A stretch of 46,271 nt of DNA from positions 1-46,271 of IMG/VR virus record IMGVR_UViG_3300020477_000049. The stretch is one strand, 5' to 3'. A program made the position numbers and the translations under genes. The stretch is from a virus. Of this stretch, positions 9,019-18,428 are shown one piece after another (position 1 is the stretch's first letter; each line of letters opens with the position of its first letter). The notes under the pieces were generated by a model. That model did not search any database. It had not been told where the DNA came from and saw only the letters and a program-made list of their open reading frames with translations.

Positions 9019-9354
9019 TCAGTCTCCGAACAGTGCGTTCAATCCGCACGCCTTCAGGTAGATTGCCTGTTTTCCGGGGGAGGAGAAGGTGTCCCCGATG
9101 TCCTGCACGTCCCCGGACAACTCCTCCACGTCCTCTTTCAGCAGCCCCTCGGCTCCAGCAAGGTTCGTGGTGTTCGGGATTTCCTCGCCAGCATCAAGCA
9201 GGCCAAGGACTGGCACGACTTGGTTCAGGTAGGAGGCCCCCAGCAGGGACGCCCGGTGTGCCGATGCGGCGAACTGGATGGCCGCAGGGCGGAGTTCTCT
9301 CAGGTAGACCTGAATGACTTCCTGCTGGGCAGGTGAAAGTTCCGAGTATTTCAT
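9019..9354 (-). CDS. Small helical tail-region protein, unknown
   Basis: The 111-residue, mostly helical protein starts at ATG 9354 after GGAAG. Its C-terminus holds a cysteine in the segment KACGLNALFGD. No domain is recognised. It lies between the large fibre protein (stop 9364) and the beta-helix spike (start 9017), with gaps under 10 nt, so translation is probably coupled. A fibre adaptor or assembly chaperone is possible from position, but nothing in the sequence proves it. Confidence 0.45.
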   Translation of the reverse strand: MKYSELSPAQQEVIQVYLRELRPAAIQFAASAHRASLLGASYLNQVVPVLGLLDAGEEIPNTTNLAGAEGLLKEDVEELSGDVQDIGDTFSSPGKQAIYLKACGLNALFGD

Positions 9355-9363
9355 GCCTTCTTC

Positions 9364-11622
9364 CTATGTCGGGATGTTTTTTCCGATGAGAAATCCGTCG
9401 AACGCGACCGGTGAAGTTGCTGTCGTGAGGAAGCCCAAGACGGTCGCTCGGCCATCTGTAGGGGTCAGCGTCGGTGCCGTCCCTCCATCAGCCCAGTTTA
9501 TACTGGAGGGCCATACAATTGTGTGGTTTCCGCCGTTGTCCTGCAAGACCCGGATGAGAAATCTTTGCCCCACCTTGGGGTTGTCTAGCGTGACTCCGGT
9601 GACGTTTCCGGTAAGTGTGATCTTGTGGAGGTTGGAAGCGTCTAGGTCAAGTGTCGGGGTCGTGCTGTAAGCCACAGTGTCGATGTTTGTGTGTGTCGCC
9701 TTCTCGTGCTTGATGACACCGGAATCTTTGATCGTTAGCCGTTTTGACAGGCCCTGATCGTCTCCGCCGGGGGTTGTCCAGAACTGAAGCTCTGCCTGAG
9801 TGTCGTTTTCGTTTGTGTCGTGTACCCAGTTGCCAGAAGCCTCTCCGACAATCTTTGCCCCTACCCCTTCGAGGTCGGTCGAGACTCCCCCTTCGTCGAA
9901 CCCGTAGAACTCAATAACCCCGAGTGTGTCGTTATTTTCGATGGGCTGTCCTGTGTGATTCCGCTCAAGGCGGATTGTTGGCCCATCATCGCTTTTCAGG
10001 TGTACGTCGGTCTGGGGATCGGACTCGTTGACCCCCAGCCTGTCGTTCCTCCAGTACAGGGAAGAGGTGTCGTCTACGGACGTGCTGCCGTCTTCGTTTG
10101 GGTAGTAGGCAACCTTGTACTGGTCTCCCGCGTTGACAACACCGGATGTGATGGCACCGCCGGTCAGGGAAACCCATTCGTTGGTGCTGCCCGCAACGTA
10201 CCCTAGGAAGTCCCCGCCAGAAAACTTGATTGTCCCAGCCTCTTTGTACGCGCCGTCCGTGGTGCCTGTCTCTGCGACGTTGATGCCAGCGTCAGTGTAG
10301 ATCATCCCTCTGGCCGTGACGCGAAACACTACGTCTTCATCCCCGTTCACCCCTTTTATCAAGTGGCCTTGGTGAGCCGTGTTGATGCCTCCCACATTTC
10401 CGTAATGTTGCAAGTGCAGGAGTATCGCCTTGTCGGCTTCACCCTCGGTGCTTCTAAGGTCCACCAGCCTCCACTCGGTGTTGCTTGTGGACTCTGATTG
10501 GACGTAAACCCCCTGCCCTGTGCTGTCCCCTTTATTCAGTCCGTCGCAATTGATTACAACCACTTCACCCTGACCGATATGGTCTCCGTCAATGACAACC
10601 GAGTATGGCTGCGTTTCCCCACCCGACATGGCCTTGAGGGTGAGGTCGCCGCCAGTGCTGGTTATGCTCATGTCACCGGAGTGTGCAATGTCACCGCCGT
10701 CAAATGTAGTACCGTCTACGTCGACGTGGGAACCAGCCTGAGGTGCGAGGTATATGTTTGAACCCGAATCCAGCGTCACTGTCGTCCCTGCCAGCTCGGC
10801 GGTTCCGTCGGCGGTGATTTGCAGATTGGCTGTATCATCGTCCGCGTCAACCGTGGAGATTGTCGTGGCCCCGTTGGTCCCGACGGCGATACTCAGGTAG
10901 TCCGTGGCATTTGCGTCGTCCATGATCTTCAGGATGACGTTGTCGACATCGAAGTCGAATACCGTATTGGTTCCGTCGTCCATTGTGACGTTACCGCCTT
11001 CGGCAGACAGGGAGATGTCTCCGCCAGAGTCCAGAAACATGTTCCCGGTTTCCGCTGTTGCGAAGGTGGTGTGGCTGTTTTGGGCAACAGATATGGACGC
11101 ACGGCTGTCGTCATCGAAGATCACGTTGAACTGCGGGGTCGTGACGTCGGCTCTTCGCACGTCAATCGCCGTGGTGAAAATCGAGTTCGACTTCAGCTTG
11201 CCCGCCGCCTCGACCTCCGAGTCTGTGATTGACCCGGCGGCTGCTTGGGAGGTCATCTTCAGAACGCTGCCAAACGATCCGTTTTCGTTCTGGATATCTA
11301 GGACACCTGCATCGGAGACGTTCTTGACCAGCATTCTCCAAGTGTCGCCGTCTTGGGAGCCGCCACCCGACTGAAGGAGGACTGGCAGATCGCTCCCGGT
11401 GTGCGTCTGGTAGAAGCCAACCTCCTTGGCGTTGTCGACTTCAAACTTGAGTTCGCTGTCGGAGTCGGCTGGATTGCCGGTCCACTTGATTCCGCACGAC
11501 TCCAAGATCTCCTTGAGGGTGACGTTCTTGGTGATGGAGTCGGTGGCGGTTTGAAAAACGAACAGGTCGAGAGCTTCGAGTTCTGTCCCAGATCCAAACT
11601 CTTTTATTTGTTTTGAAGGCAT
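9364..11622 (-). CDS. Large tail fibre-like protein
   Basis: The 752-residue protein starts at ATG 11622 with GAGG at -10. It is Asp/Gly/Thr/Ser-rich and almost wholly beta, with recurring short motifs of the type G-x-D-x-x-L-x-A and V-x-x-D-D, as in trimeric fibre shafts. Near 555-585 the stretch LGVNESDPQTDVHLKSDD matches a common fibre signature in which a model variable is tied to a 'dv.l' phrase. The C-terminal 130 residues look like a separate beta domain and could hold the receptor-binding tip. No peptidase or lyase motif was seen. It follows a small protein with the similar phrase LDVNGAITIREM. Confidence 0.65.
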   Translation of the reverse strand: MPSKQIKEFGSGTELEALDLFVFQTATDSITKNVTLKEILESCGIKWTGNPADSDSELKFEVDNAKEVGFYQTHTGSDLPVLLQSGGGSQDGDTWRMLVKNVSDAGVLDIQNENGSFGSVLKMTSQAAAGSITDSEVEAAGKLKSNSIFTTAIDVRRADVTTPQFNVIFDDDSRASISVAQNSHTTFATAETGNMFLDSGGDISLSAEGGNVTMDDGTNTVFDFDVDNVILKIMDDANATDYLSIAVGTNGATTISTVDADDDTANLQITADGTAELAGTTVTLDSGSNIYLAPQAGSHVDVDGTTFDGGDIAHSGDMSITSTGGDLTLKAMSGGETQPYSVVIDGDHIGQGEVVVINCDGLNKGDSTGQGVYVQSESTSNTEWRLVDLRSTEGEADKAILLHLQHYGNVGGINTAHQGHLIKGVNGDEDVVFRVTARGMIYTDAGINVAETGTTDGAYKEAGTIKFSGGDFLGYVAGSTNEWVSLTGGAITSGVVNAGDQYKVAYYPNEDGSTSVDDTSSLYWRNDRLGVNESDPQTDVHLKSDDGPTIRLERNHTGQPIENNDTLGVIEFYGFDEGGVSTDLEGVGAKIVGEASGNWVHDTNENDTQAELQFWTTPGGDDQGLSKRLTIKDSGVIKHEKATHTNIDTVAYSTTPTLDLDASNLHKITLTGNVTGVTLDNPKVGQRFLIRVLQDNGGNHTIVWPSSINWADGGTAPTLTPTDGRATVLGFLTTATSPVAFDGFLIGKNIPT

Positions 11623-11623
11623 T

Positions 11624-12007
11624 TCACACCTCTGCGGATAGGGTAAATCCGTCTTCGGAGACTATGTCGTATTCGACCCCTTCGTGCATTCCGGCGATCA
11701 GGACGTAGCTTCCGACGAAGTCTGTTAGCTCAAACGTCTTGATTGTCCCTCCGACATTGACCCGGATGTAGAGATCCCCTCGGTCGCTGTCTTTGTCCAT
11801 CCAGATGACGGCAGCACCGCTGTCTGGGTTGCCGGGGTCCGCCATCTCCCTGATAGTAATCGCACCGTTTACATCCAGAGCAGTGTCGGGGTCGTTTACC
11901 GACACACCCAGCTTGTTGATAACACCCCGCTTACCGGCCCACAACTGATTGGCCCGTCTTGTCCGGGCGTCAGGCCCGACTACTCTGGGGTGTTGCCGCT
12001 GGGTCAT
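11624..12007 (-). CDS. Small fibre-associated structural protein
   Basis: The 127-residue protein starts at ATG 12007, overlapping the nozzle stop by 4 nt, with GGAG at -9. The N-terminal 35 residues are Arg-rich. The middle carries LDVNGAITIREM, a phrase typical of phage fibre proteins and repeated in related form in the following 752-residue fibre. The C-terminus is beta-rich and acidic. A short fibre segment or an adaptor between nozzle and fibre is plausible. The assignment rests on motif and position. Confidence 0.5.
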   Translation of the reverse strand: MTQRQHPRVVGPDARTRRANQLWAGKRGVINKLGVSVNDPDTALDVNGAITIREMADPGNPDSGAAVIWMDKDSDRGDLYIRVNVGGTIKTFELTDFVGSYVLIAGMHEGVEYDIVSEDGFTLSAEV

Positions 12008-15000
12008 CGAAATCTCCTAGAAGACGATGGGGGTAGCTCGGAGACTATGCAGGAGAAATTCTCCATAGCCCAAGAGTGCTGGTTACTGAAAATCTTCAGG
12101 TAAACCTTGTTTCCAGTGGCGCGGCGACGATCAACCATCCTCGTGTTGCCGGAGAGCTTGCCGGAGAAGAAGCTGGGCGATGCCACGGCTTCCTCGGCAG
12201 TGGCCCCCTTGTGGATACTGTAGTCTATCGTTTCGCCGCCGGTGCTTCCAGCCGCCAGCACGCCCTCAATCTCCTCCAGACGAACGCTGGAGAGAGGGTT
12301 GGACGCACGGATGGGGCCGACGAAGACGTGGCTGGCTATGTTTTTCCCGTTGTCGGTGGTTGCATCCCTGTCCCACTTGAGAATCCCCCCGTCTTGGACC
12401 CCGAGCAGGATGTGCCTGTCGTCCGCAGTAAATCCATCCACTTCCGCAACCGCCGTGGGGTTGTGGTTGCTTGAGGTGAACGAGTCTCTCCACCAAGAAT
12501 CCGTCCTGATGTCATAGAAGAAGTGCTTGGTTGACACAGACAGGTCGAGTGGCGTCAGGAATATGTGAACCCCAAGCTCTCGCTGGTTCCACGCAAGCCT
12601 GATAATGGTGTTGTCCACGTCTATTTGTTGCAGCGGCTCGGCTATGGCGGTGTGGCTGAGCATCTCGGGCTTCTGGCCGGGGAACATCCTGTACACGCCA
12701 CCCTTGCTGCCGAAGAAGTAGATCGTCCCGAACGGATCTTTACACCAAGCCTTTCCGAATGCGATTCCAGTGATGTCGGCCACGAGGTCGAGTCGACCGC
12801 CGCTCATCGGGTCGCCGGTCATCTGCCAGATGGTCTGGTCTCCGCCGAACAACAGGAGGTCGTCGCTGTACGGGATCAGGGCGTTGATGATATCTCCCGA
12901 CAGCCCGGCGTCGCTGTTGTTTCCCGCTACAGCCTGCGTTTCGAGCGTGACGGGCGGGAAGTAGTCCCAGTTCAGCGGGTCTCCAAGCGCACTCATAAAC
13001 CAGTTTCTCGGCTCAGAGACCACCCCAGACAAGACAATTCTTCCCCGCCAAGTGGCCGCCAGATTGGCTCCCCGGCCAGTCCTGTCCGTGGGCAGGTCGC
13101 CCGAGGTGGCTGCCCACAAGGTTGGAAACCTACCAGCCCCGAACCAAGTGACGTAGTTGTGCCCGTCGCAAAAATAGGCGTTGCCGCCAAAAACGGCAGA
13201 GTCAATGTAGCTGGAGTTTATCGACAGGACTGCGCTTCTGGCAGCCGTCGAGGTGTCTCGGTTTGAGAATCGGTCCTTCTCGAAGTTGGCAATCTCTCCG
13301 CCACAGACAGCAAGAAGCTGCAACGATCTTGTGCCGTAATCAGATGCCACCGTCTCTCTGGGGACGAATTGTGCGGATATTGCCCCTCCTATAGCAAGTT
13401 CGTCTCCAACTCCGTTTCCGAGGCTGCCGGTGTATGTGTACCCAGCCTTCGACCCGAGTATCTTGTTGTTCTTGTCCAGCCCGAGTGCGTTCGTCCCCTC
13501 TTGGACGATGTTGTTGTTTGAATCTCTGGCTATGTTGAAGTTGCTGAGGAGCCGGACGGTGTCGGAGCCTGCATTCTTTGTGACAGCGAAGGATGTGCCC
13601 GGATAGTCTTCCCGCACGTCGTATCCCGTGACCCGGATGCAGGTCAGGGCAACACCTGCGGACGTCTCTTCCATGTTTACCAGTCGGTAGATCGGGTCGC
13701 CGGGAGTGAGAGTCACGGCTGTTGTCCCGCAACTTCCACGACCATCTGCTGACGTGAATGTCGCGTCCCTGAGTGCGCCGCTTGCCGTGCTGTCTGTTCC
13801 CGTGACGCGGATAACCTCGTTTCCAACCTTGATCAAGATGTTGAAGTCAGGGACAGCCTGATCGAACCCAAGAGACCCGTACAGGATTGGCACGTCGTCG
13901 CTGGCGGTGGGGCTGCTCCCGCTGCCTCCACCCAGCTTGCCAACCGTGCCGATCTGGTACTGGGACACGTCGAGCGTGTCTGGGTGCAAGGCCGCGATGG
14001 CCCCTGAGATGGTCCCGCAAACATCCTCCCCCGAGACCATGACCAGCCCGTTGATCGGGTCGTATGCCACAGAACGGAGTCTCTTGGACTTCCCGTCATC
14101 CACAGTACTGTTCAAGCCAAGGTATAAGGCTGAGGTTGCCCCTGTTAGGTTGCTTTCCTCCACTCCTCTAGCCAAGGAGGGGTCGTAAAGAGAGACCCTG
14201 TCCACATAGTCCTTAGTGGTGCCTGTCGAAGAGTTGCCGATTCCGGTCACCGCCCAGATTCTCGTTCCGTCTCCAGTGATGTCGTACACAAAAGGAACTG
14301 CTCTCGCGTCTTCTGCTGTTGCGGAGGTCAGGTTGTATTCGCAGCCGGTGCTGTCCACCTCGATGGTGAACTGGGTCGGGGTGGTTACCGTTACTGTGTT
14401 GTTGCCATTTATTGCCGCCGACCCCAAGGCTGGGGGAGCGTTCTTTATGTTGACGATGTCCCCTGTTATTAGATTGTGGCTCGCAGACGTGTTGATCGTT
14501 GTCGGGTCTCCGGCAACCACCGACGATATGGAGACCGGTGCCTCGATTGACTGGATAGCGTGTGCCTGAATCTTCGTCCCCGACTGGATGTCGAGCATGA
14601 ACACCCAAGCGTGAGTTCCCGAATCGACCGTGGATCGTACTCCGGTTGTCAGGACGTACAGCACGCCCCTTGAGGCGTAAAGCAGGTTGTTCAGGTCTGC
14701 GGTTATTGTGGAGGTGGACGTGCCGCTACTTTCCGTTATCCAGATGTCTTCCGTTGGCCCAGCACAGCTATCCAGAAGCCCTCGCCCGTCAGTAATGGTT
14801 GTGGAGGTGTTGCCGTGGGAGTCGGCCCAAGCCTGCCACACGCCACCAACCTGCTCGTCCTTCATCGCCCCGTCTGTGCCGATACGGAATATGAAAGACC
14901 CGGCCAGAGCCGTCTCGCCGCTCCCGGCAAGGTTTCTTACCCAGACGTATATGATCGAGTTGTGTACGGCGATCCCGAGAACCTGACGCCCGGCTCTCTC

Positions 15001-15681
15001 GACCCGGCAGGGGACACACACGTTGAAGGACTCGTCGTATCCTCCCGTGAAAATTGATCTGGCCCCAGCCCTGTCGAACTTGTAGATTTCGACATCGTAA
15101 TCTCCCGTGTGTGGGGTGCCTGTATCCCACCTCGCAGGAGTGGACTCGTTGTTGAGTTCCTTCACGGCGGCAACGTAGCAGTTCCCGTCAGAATCCCAAG
15201 CGGAGCAGCAGTAGGTTCTGTCTGCAATCCCGTTATGGGCGTTGGTGGTGGCGGTTCCCGCGTTTAGCTGGGAAGAGCTAGCTCCCGCATCTTCTTCTTC
15301 CGCAGGGTCACGGTCGGCCCGGTCGTCCGTAAGCCCGGCGTGGAACACTCGACCGTCCCCAAGATACTCGTCGAATTCCGATGCTGGAATCTGGACGATC
15401 TCTTGGATCGGGAGGTTTACCGGCGTGTCGGTCGTCTTCCCCTGCCGAAACTTCAGTTCGGCCTTGTTGGATGTGCCGTCGACAACCGCCTCGACAAACG
15501 GAGAGAGGCCGGGACGGGAACCTCCCCGCATCCGGCCCTTCTTGGTTACACCGTAGGTGTGCGGACGGACGTTCTCCGCATCCGGCGTGGTGCCGGGGGG
15601 CTGGTCCTCGTACCCGAAGTTCTCGCTCAACCCCTTGGCGGGGAAGGCGAGCTTCTGAATCCTTCGAGGAGGCATGGGCAT
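12004..15681 (-). CDS. Large tail protein, probable nozzle (tubular protein B-like)
   Basis: The 1,225-residue protein opens with a Pro/Arg-rich segment and then GLSENFGYEDQPPGTTPDAENVRP, the start seen in large phage tail proteins placed after the head-tail adaptor. The body is beta-rich with many GD, GN and W-containing strands, as in a propeller. About 700-1,100 contains phrases such as LSGVVSEPRNWFMS and YSDDLLLFGGDQTIW, typical of nozzle proteins that close the podovirus tail. Around 385-455 lies a small inserted beta domain (SHNLITGDIVNI, then QFTIEV) that recurs in the adaptor. It is probably the tail's DNA conduit. Start chosen at ATG 15681; a second ATG lies two codons on. Confidence 0.65.
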   Translation of the reverse strand: MPMPPRRIQKLAFPAKGLSENFGYEDQPPGTTPDAENVRPHTYGVTKKGRMRGGSRPGLSPFVEAVVDGTSNKAELKFRQGKTTDTPVNLPIQEIVQIPASEFDEYLGDGRVFHAGLTDDRADRDPAEEEDAGASSSQLNAGTATTNAHNGIADRTYCCSAWDSDGNCYVAAVKELNNESTPARWDTGTPHTGDYDVEIYKFDRAGARSIFTGGYDESFNVCVPCRVERAGRQVLGIAVHNSIIYVWVRNLAGSGETALAGSFIFRIGTDGAMKDEQVGGVWQAWADSHGNTSTTITDGRGLLDSCAGPTEDIWITESSGTSTSTITADLNNLLYASRGVLYVLTTGVRSTVDSGTHAWVFMLDIQSGTKIQAHAIQSIEAPVSISSVVAGDPTTINTSASHNLITGDIVNIKNAPPALGSAAINGNNTVTVTTPTQFTIEVDSTGCEYNLTSATAEDARAVPFVYDITGDGTRIWAVTGIGNSSTGTTKDYVDRVSLYDPSLARGVEESNLTGATSALYLGLNSTVDDGKSKRLRSVAYDPINGLVMVSGEDVCGTISGAIAALHPDTLDVSQYQIGTVGKLGGGSGSSPTASDDVPILYGSLGFDQAVPDFNILIKVGNEVIRVTGTDSTASGALRDATFTSADGRGSCGTTAVTLTPGDPIYRLVNMEETSAGVALTCIRVTGYDVREDYPGTSFAVTKNAGSDTVRLLSNFNIARDSNNNIVQEGTNALGLDKNNKILGSKAGYTYTGSLGNGVGDELAIGGAISAQFVPRETVASDYGTRSLQLLAVCGGEIANFEKDRFSNRDTSTAARSAVLSINSSYIDSAVFGGNAYFCDGHNYVTWFGAGRFPTLWAATSGDLPTDRTGRGANLAATWRGRIVLSGVVSEPRNWFMSALGDPLNWDYFPPVTLETQAVAGNNSDAGLSGDIINALIPYSDDLLLFGGDQTIWQMTGDPMSGGRLDLVADITGIAFGKAWCKDPFGTIYFFGSKGGVYRMFPGQKPEMLSHTAIAEPLQQIDVDNTIIRLAWNQRELGVHIFLTPLDLSVSTKHFFYDIRTDSWWRDSFTSSNHNPTAVAEVDGFTADDRHILLGVQDGGILKWDRDATTDNGKNIASHVFVGPIRASNPLSSVRLEEIEGVLAAGSTGGETIDYSIHKGATAEEAVASPSFFSGKLSGNTRMVDRRRATGNKVYLKIFSNQHSWAMENFSCIVSELPPSSSRRFR

Positions 15682-15696
15682 CCTCCTGAAGATCGG

Positions 15697-15912
15697 TTAG
15701 CCGATTGCGCTGCCGAAGGCCGCAGATCCGTCTGCATCCGTGTCGGCGTTGACATGGACCGTCCCGCTGTCCGTGTCGATGAAGATGCAACCGGGGGCGT
15801 ATCCCTTTGCCCCGGCTGCTGGCTTGTCCTTGCCTGCGGCGATCAGGATGTCGCCGTTTTCGTCGACCGCGAGAATACCCGTGGCGTCTTGTACTGCGTG
15901 TCGTTGACTCAT
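15697..15912 (-). CDS. Small structural protein with GYAPGCIF motif
   Basis: The 71-residue protein starts at ATG 15912 with GGAG at -9. The segment GYAPGCIFIDTDSGTVHVN followed by an FGSA phrase near the end resembles very small beta-rich proteins encoded among head and tail genes of phages, which often appear as short head fibres or decoration. No enzymatic residues are visible. It is tightly spaced between the 109-residue protein and the nozzle. Exact role unknown. Confidence 0.5.
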   Translation of the reverse strand: MSQRHAVQDATGILAVDENGDILIAAGKDKPAAGAKGYAPGCIFIDTDSGTVHVNADTDADGSAAFGSAIG

Positions 15913-15921
15913 CGTATTCTC

Positions 15922-16251
15922 CTACGTTCTCGAATCTGATCTGGGGATTACAGCGATCTTTGCGGAAAATTGAGAGCTGCCGTTGGCGGGGGCGGTCAGC
16001 ACGATCTTCGCCACGCCCGGGCCAAGCACAAGCTCTCCCACCTGAGCGATAAGTTCGGTCAGGGTGATGTCGTCTCCGTCTTCAATGGAGATGGTCCCGC
16101 CACTGTTGGTAAGCACGACTAGAGTCCAAGACCTCAGCTCGTCCAAGACGATCGTCTCGGATGCAGCGAGGTATTCGCCCGGATTTCCCGAGTCTTCTGT
16201 CGCGGTGACGGATTTTACGAGTGACCCGCCAGACGTTTCTGTGGTCGCCAT
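15922..16251 (-). CDS. Small beta-rich structural protein, unknown
   Basis: The 109-residue protein starts at ATG 16251 with GGAG at -10, just after the adaptor stop. It is Ser/Thr/Val-rich and predicted all-beta, without cysteines, membrane segment or signal peptide. The segment LVVLTNSGGTISIEDGDD suggests a small jelly-roll or Ig-like virion protein. Position between adaptor and nozzle fits a head-tail junction or decoration component. I do not recognise the family. Confidence 0.45.
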   Translation of the reverse strand: MATTETSGGSLVKSVTATEDSGNPGEYLAASETIVLDELRSWTLVVLTNSGGTISIEDGDDITLTELIAQVGELVLGPGVAKIVLTAPANGSSQFSAKIAVIPRSDSRT

Positions 16252-16254
16252 AGC

Positions 16255-17484
16255 CTACTCCAGATATGTTCCGTCTTGCTGTTTGTGGCGGATTCTCCCG
16301 CCGTAGATTCGCGTATGCTCGGGGTCGAACCCGTCTGATTGATCGCTGTTGTATCCTAGCATCTCCGGCCTGTTGGCTCGACCGTCTTTTTCGATGGACG
16401 AAGTCAGGGCTTCCATGAACCGCATCTTGTAGACCCCGGCCTCTCTGTCCAGTCTTCGCTCGGCTTCCGAGAGGCAGGAGTACAGGATTGTATCAGAGTG
16501 GTCGTCCGCACCGTAGGGATAGTCTCCGGCGGCAGAAAAGGCCTGCGGCCTGACCTCGTATCGGTAGTGGATGACTGCGGAGCTTGTGATCGCGGGCCAG
16601 AATTTGATCGTGTGGGTGGCGACTCCGCCACTGTCGGGGTCGGGGGTGGCGGCTGTTGCTAGGGTCTTCTTTGGGACAATCGCAGCCAGAATCGGGTCTG
16701 TGGATGAACTGGCTGCATAGTCTCTCTGCCGCAACTCCCTGATCCTCGCCTCCCCGATAATCTTGACCGTATGCCAAGCGTTGTCTTTCTCGGAGAAGGT
16801 GATGTTCCCGACGATGCGTCCAAAGTCCCGAGGGAGATCGTAGTCGTCTTGGTGGAGCTTGAAGGTCTTCGACGACAGGGCGGCTCCGGGGTTGTCGTTT
16901 GAGTCGAGGACGATTGTGTTGGCGGAAGCCGACGCCACCGGGTAGCTGACGCCGTCGAAATCCAAGAACCCAGACGTGGCCCAAGACGGGATCTGCTTGT
17001 AGCAGGTTGTCCCGCTGTTCACGACGTTTGCCTCGTCCACTGTGAACTTGTTCGGGGCCGGGATCGAGAGGATCGTCTCGGTGACGTTTCCTCCCGCCGC
17101 AACGTCTGCGACGATAACCACATCGCCTACACTGAACCCGTGGTCACTCACAGTCGTGTATGTCTCGGTATCGGTGTCAGATACAGTACACCCCAGCTTG
17201 TCGATTGTGACTGTATTGTTGCTTTCGTCGAAAGAACCCGTGTTCGTGTTTCCGTTCGTGTACGGAGCTTCCAGCTTTGAGTTCGTGACCGGCTTCAGGA
17301 AGCTCCAGTCGTGGACGTACCCGCTGACTGGCGGAGGGCTGTAGAACTGCCGCAGGCCGGAAGCGATGACCCGGTTCACGACATCCTCTGCGTCAGATGC
17401 AGCGGCAGGGACACCCGTGCCGCCAAAAAGATATTCGTTGACCTCTTTCTGGAGGTCTCCGTTCGTCAGCCCGAGAAGTGCCAT
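16255..17484 (-). CDS. Head-tail adaptor (tubular protein A-like) with inserted beta domain
   Basis: The 409-residue protein starts at ATG 17484. The N-terminus (about 1-60) and C-terminus (about 300-400) fit a phage adaptor: near the end are YPYGADDHSDTILYSCLSEAE and a helix with DREAGVYK, a pattern (yP.G...hsd.i...cLA.AE...d...G) shared by adaptors that bind the portal. Between them, about 88-165, sits a beta insert with SDHGFSVGDVVIV and KFTVDEAN, similar to one in the nozzle. It follows a strong terminator and a GGGG ribosome site. It probably forms the ring joining portal to nozzle. Confidence 0.6.
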   Translation of the reverse strand: MALLGLTNGDLQKEVNEYLFGGTGVPAAASDAEDVVNRVIASGLRQFYSPPPVSGYVHDWSFLKPVTNSKLEAPYTNGNTNTGSFDESNNTVTIDKLGCTVSDTDTETYTTVSDHGFSVGDVVIVADVAAGGNVTETILSIPAPNKFTVDEANVVNSGTTCYKQIPSWATSGFLDFDGVSYPVASASANTIVLDSNDNPGAALSSKTFKLHQDDYDLPRDFGRIVGNITFSEKDNAWHTVKIIGEARIRELRQRDYAASSSTDPILAAIVPKKTLATAATPDPDSGGVATHTIKFWPAITSSAVIHYRYEVRPQAFSAAGDYPYGADDHSDTILYSCLSEAERRLDREAGVYKMRFMEALTSSIEKDGRANRPEMLGYNSDQSDGFDPEHTRIYGGRIRHKQQDGTYLE

Positions 17485-17500
17485 GTCGTACCCCTAGATA

Positions 17501-17542
17501 AAAGAACAGGGGGCGATGGCGGTGAAACCACCGCCCCCTGCG
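17501..17542 (-). terminator. Rho-independent terminator before adaptor gene
   Basis: On the minus strand CAGGGGGCG pairs with CGCCCCCTG, with an inner GGTG-GTTT-CACC hairpin, followed by TTCTTTT. It lies just downstream of the decoration-like gene and 17 nt upstream of the adaptor ATG, so read-through must supply the adaptor. It probably sets a lower level for the tail genes. Confidence 0.8.
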
Positions 17543-17575
17543 GCTGAAGGGAGGCGAATCCCTTGGGGCTTACAG

Positions 17576-18328
17576 TTACTCAGCAACGCCGAAGGCGAGT
17601 GAGCTGACGCTCAGGATTTGGTCTTCCGTTGCGTTGTTGGACGACTTGGTCGCCAAGACCAAGTACCCGTCGGCAACTCCGGGGTAGGCGAACTTCTTGA
17701 CGTCGTCGTCTCCGAGGGTCACCTCGATGCGACCTTTGCCGTCCGCAACCATCTTGACCTTCAGCGCACTGTCGTCCGCGAGGGTTTTCGAGTCACCAAG
17801 CGTTCCGCTGACATCAGTATTCGCGTCCGTGTCTCCCGAGTTGAAGGCGAAGACAAGGTCTGAAGTTTCCGAAGTCTTGAAGAGACCGAAGGATGCGGGC
17901 TTGAGGAGTACAATGCCAGCGGTCGCATCGGCGGGCAGAGGCGAGGTTCGGCTTGCGGCAAAGCCGAGGAACAACGCGCCCTCGGCAGCCTTCGCCAGAT
18001 CAACCTTGCACTCAAGGACGAACCGGTTTCCGGCCAGAGCGACCTTCCCGAGACTGGCAATAGTGCCTTCGACGTCTGGGACTGCGGCAGCGGGACTGCC
18101 GTCAAAGGTATTGGTTGTGACGAGGAGTTCCGTGCCAGAGTTCGACCCGGTTCCCTTAGAGACGCGAGGGTCTCCGGCACCGATGATGGCGTGGGCACCG
18201 TATCCGTGCAGGAGCATTTCGCCGTCAACACCGTTGAGCATGTTGCGGATGGGGAGTCGGCCCCAGACCTTCGGGTCGAGTCGTCCGTCGAGGACTGCAA
18301 TTCCCTTGTGCGGCATGTTAGCAGGCAT
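17576..18328 (-). CDS. Putative capsid decoration protein
   Basis: The 250-residue protein lies immediately downstream of the major capsid gene, bracketed by two strong terminators, as expected for a very abundant product. It is Ala/Gly/Asp-rich and beta-rich (phrases FVLECKVDL, GALFLGFAA, GIVLLK), with no cysteine-rich motif or enzymatic residues beyond one cysteine in ECKVD. The second half resembles a lectin/LamG-like beta sandwich, as known for some head-decoration proteins, but this is by eye. Start chosen at ATG 18328; an ATG follows four codons later. A head fibre is an alternative. Confidence 0.5.
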   Translation of the reverse strand: MPANMPHKGIAVLDGRLDPKVWGRLPIRNMLNGVDGEMLLHGYGAHAIIGAGDPRVSKGTGSNSGTELLVTTNTFDGSPAAAVPDVEGTIASLGKVALAGNRFVLECKVDLAKAAEGALFLGFAASRTSPLPADATAGIVLLKPASFGLFKTSETSDLVFAFNSGDTDANTDVSGTLGDSKTLADDSALKVKMVADGKGRIEVTLGDDDVKKFAYPGVADGYLVLATKSSNNATEDQILSVSSLAFGVAE

Positions 18329-18363
18329 ATCTTTTCTCTCTTTCGATTGACGCTGCCAGTTTC

Positions 18364-18411
18364 AAAAAGCCCCCCGCCCCGCGTGGCAGCGATTGCTAAG
18401 GCGGGGGGCTG
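18364..18411 (-). terminator. Rho-independent terminator after capsid gene
   Basis: On the minus strand AGCCCCCCGCC pairs perfectly over 11 bp with GGCGGGGGGCT, followed by TTTTT. It lies 18 nt after the capsid stop. Only about 35 nt separate it from the next ATG, leaving little room for a promoter, so it is probably leaky and raises the capsid-to-downstream ratio. Confidence 0.9.
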
Positions 18412-18428
18412 TGCGAACTCTTCAGTTT

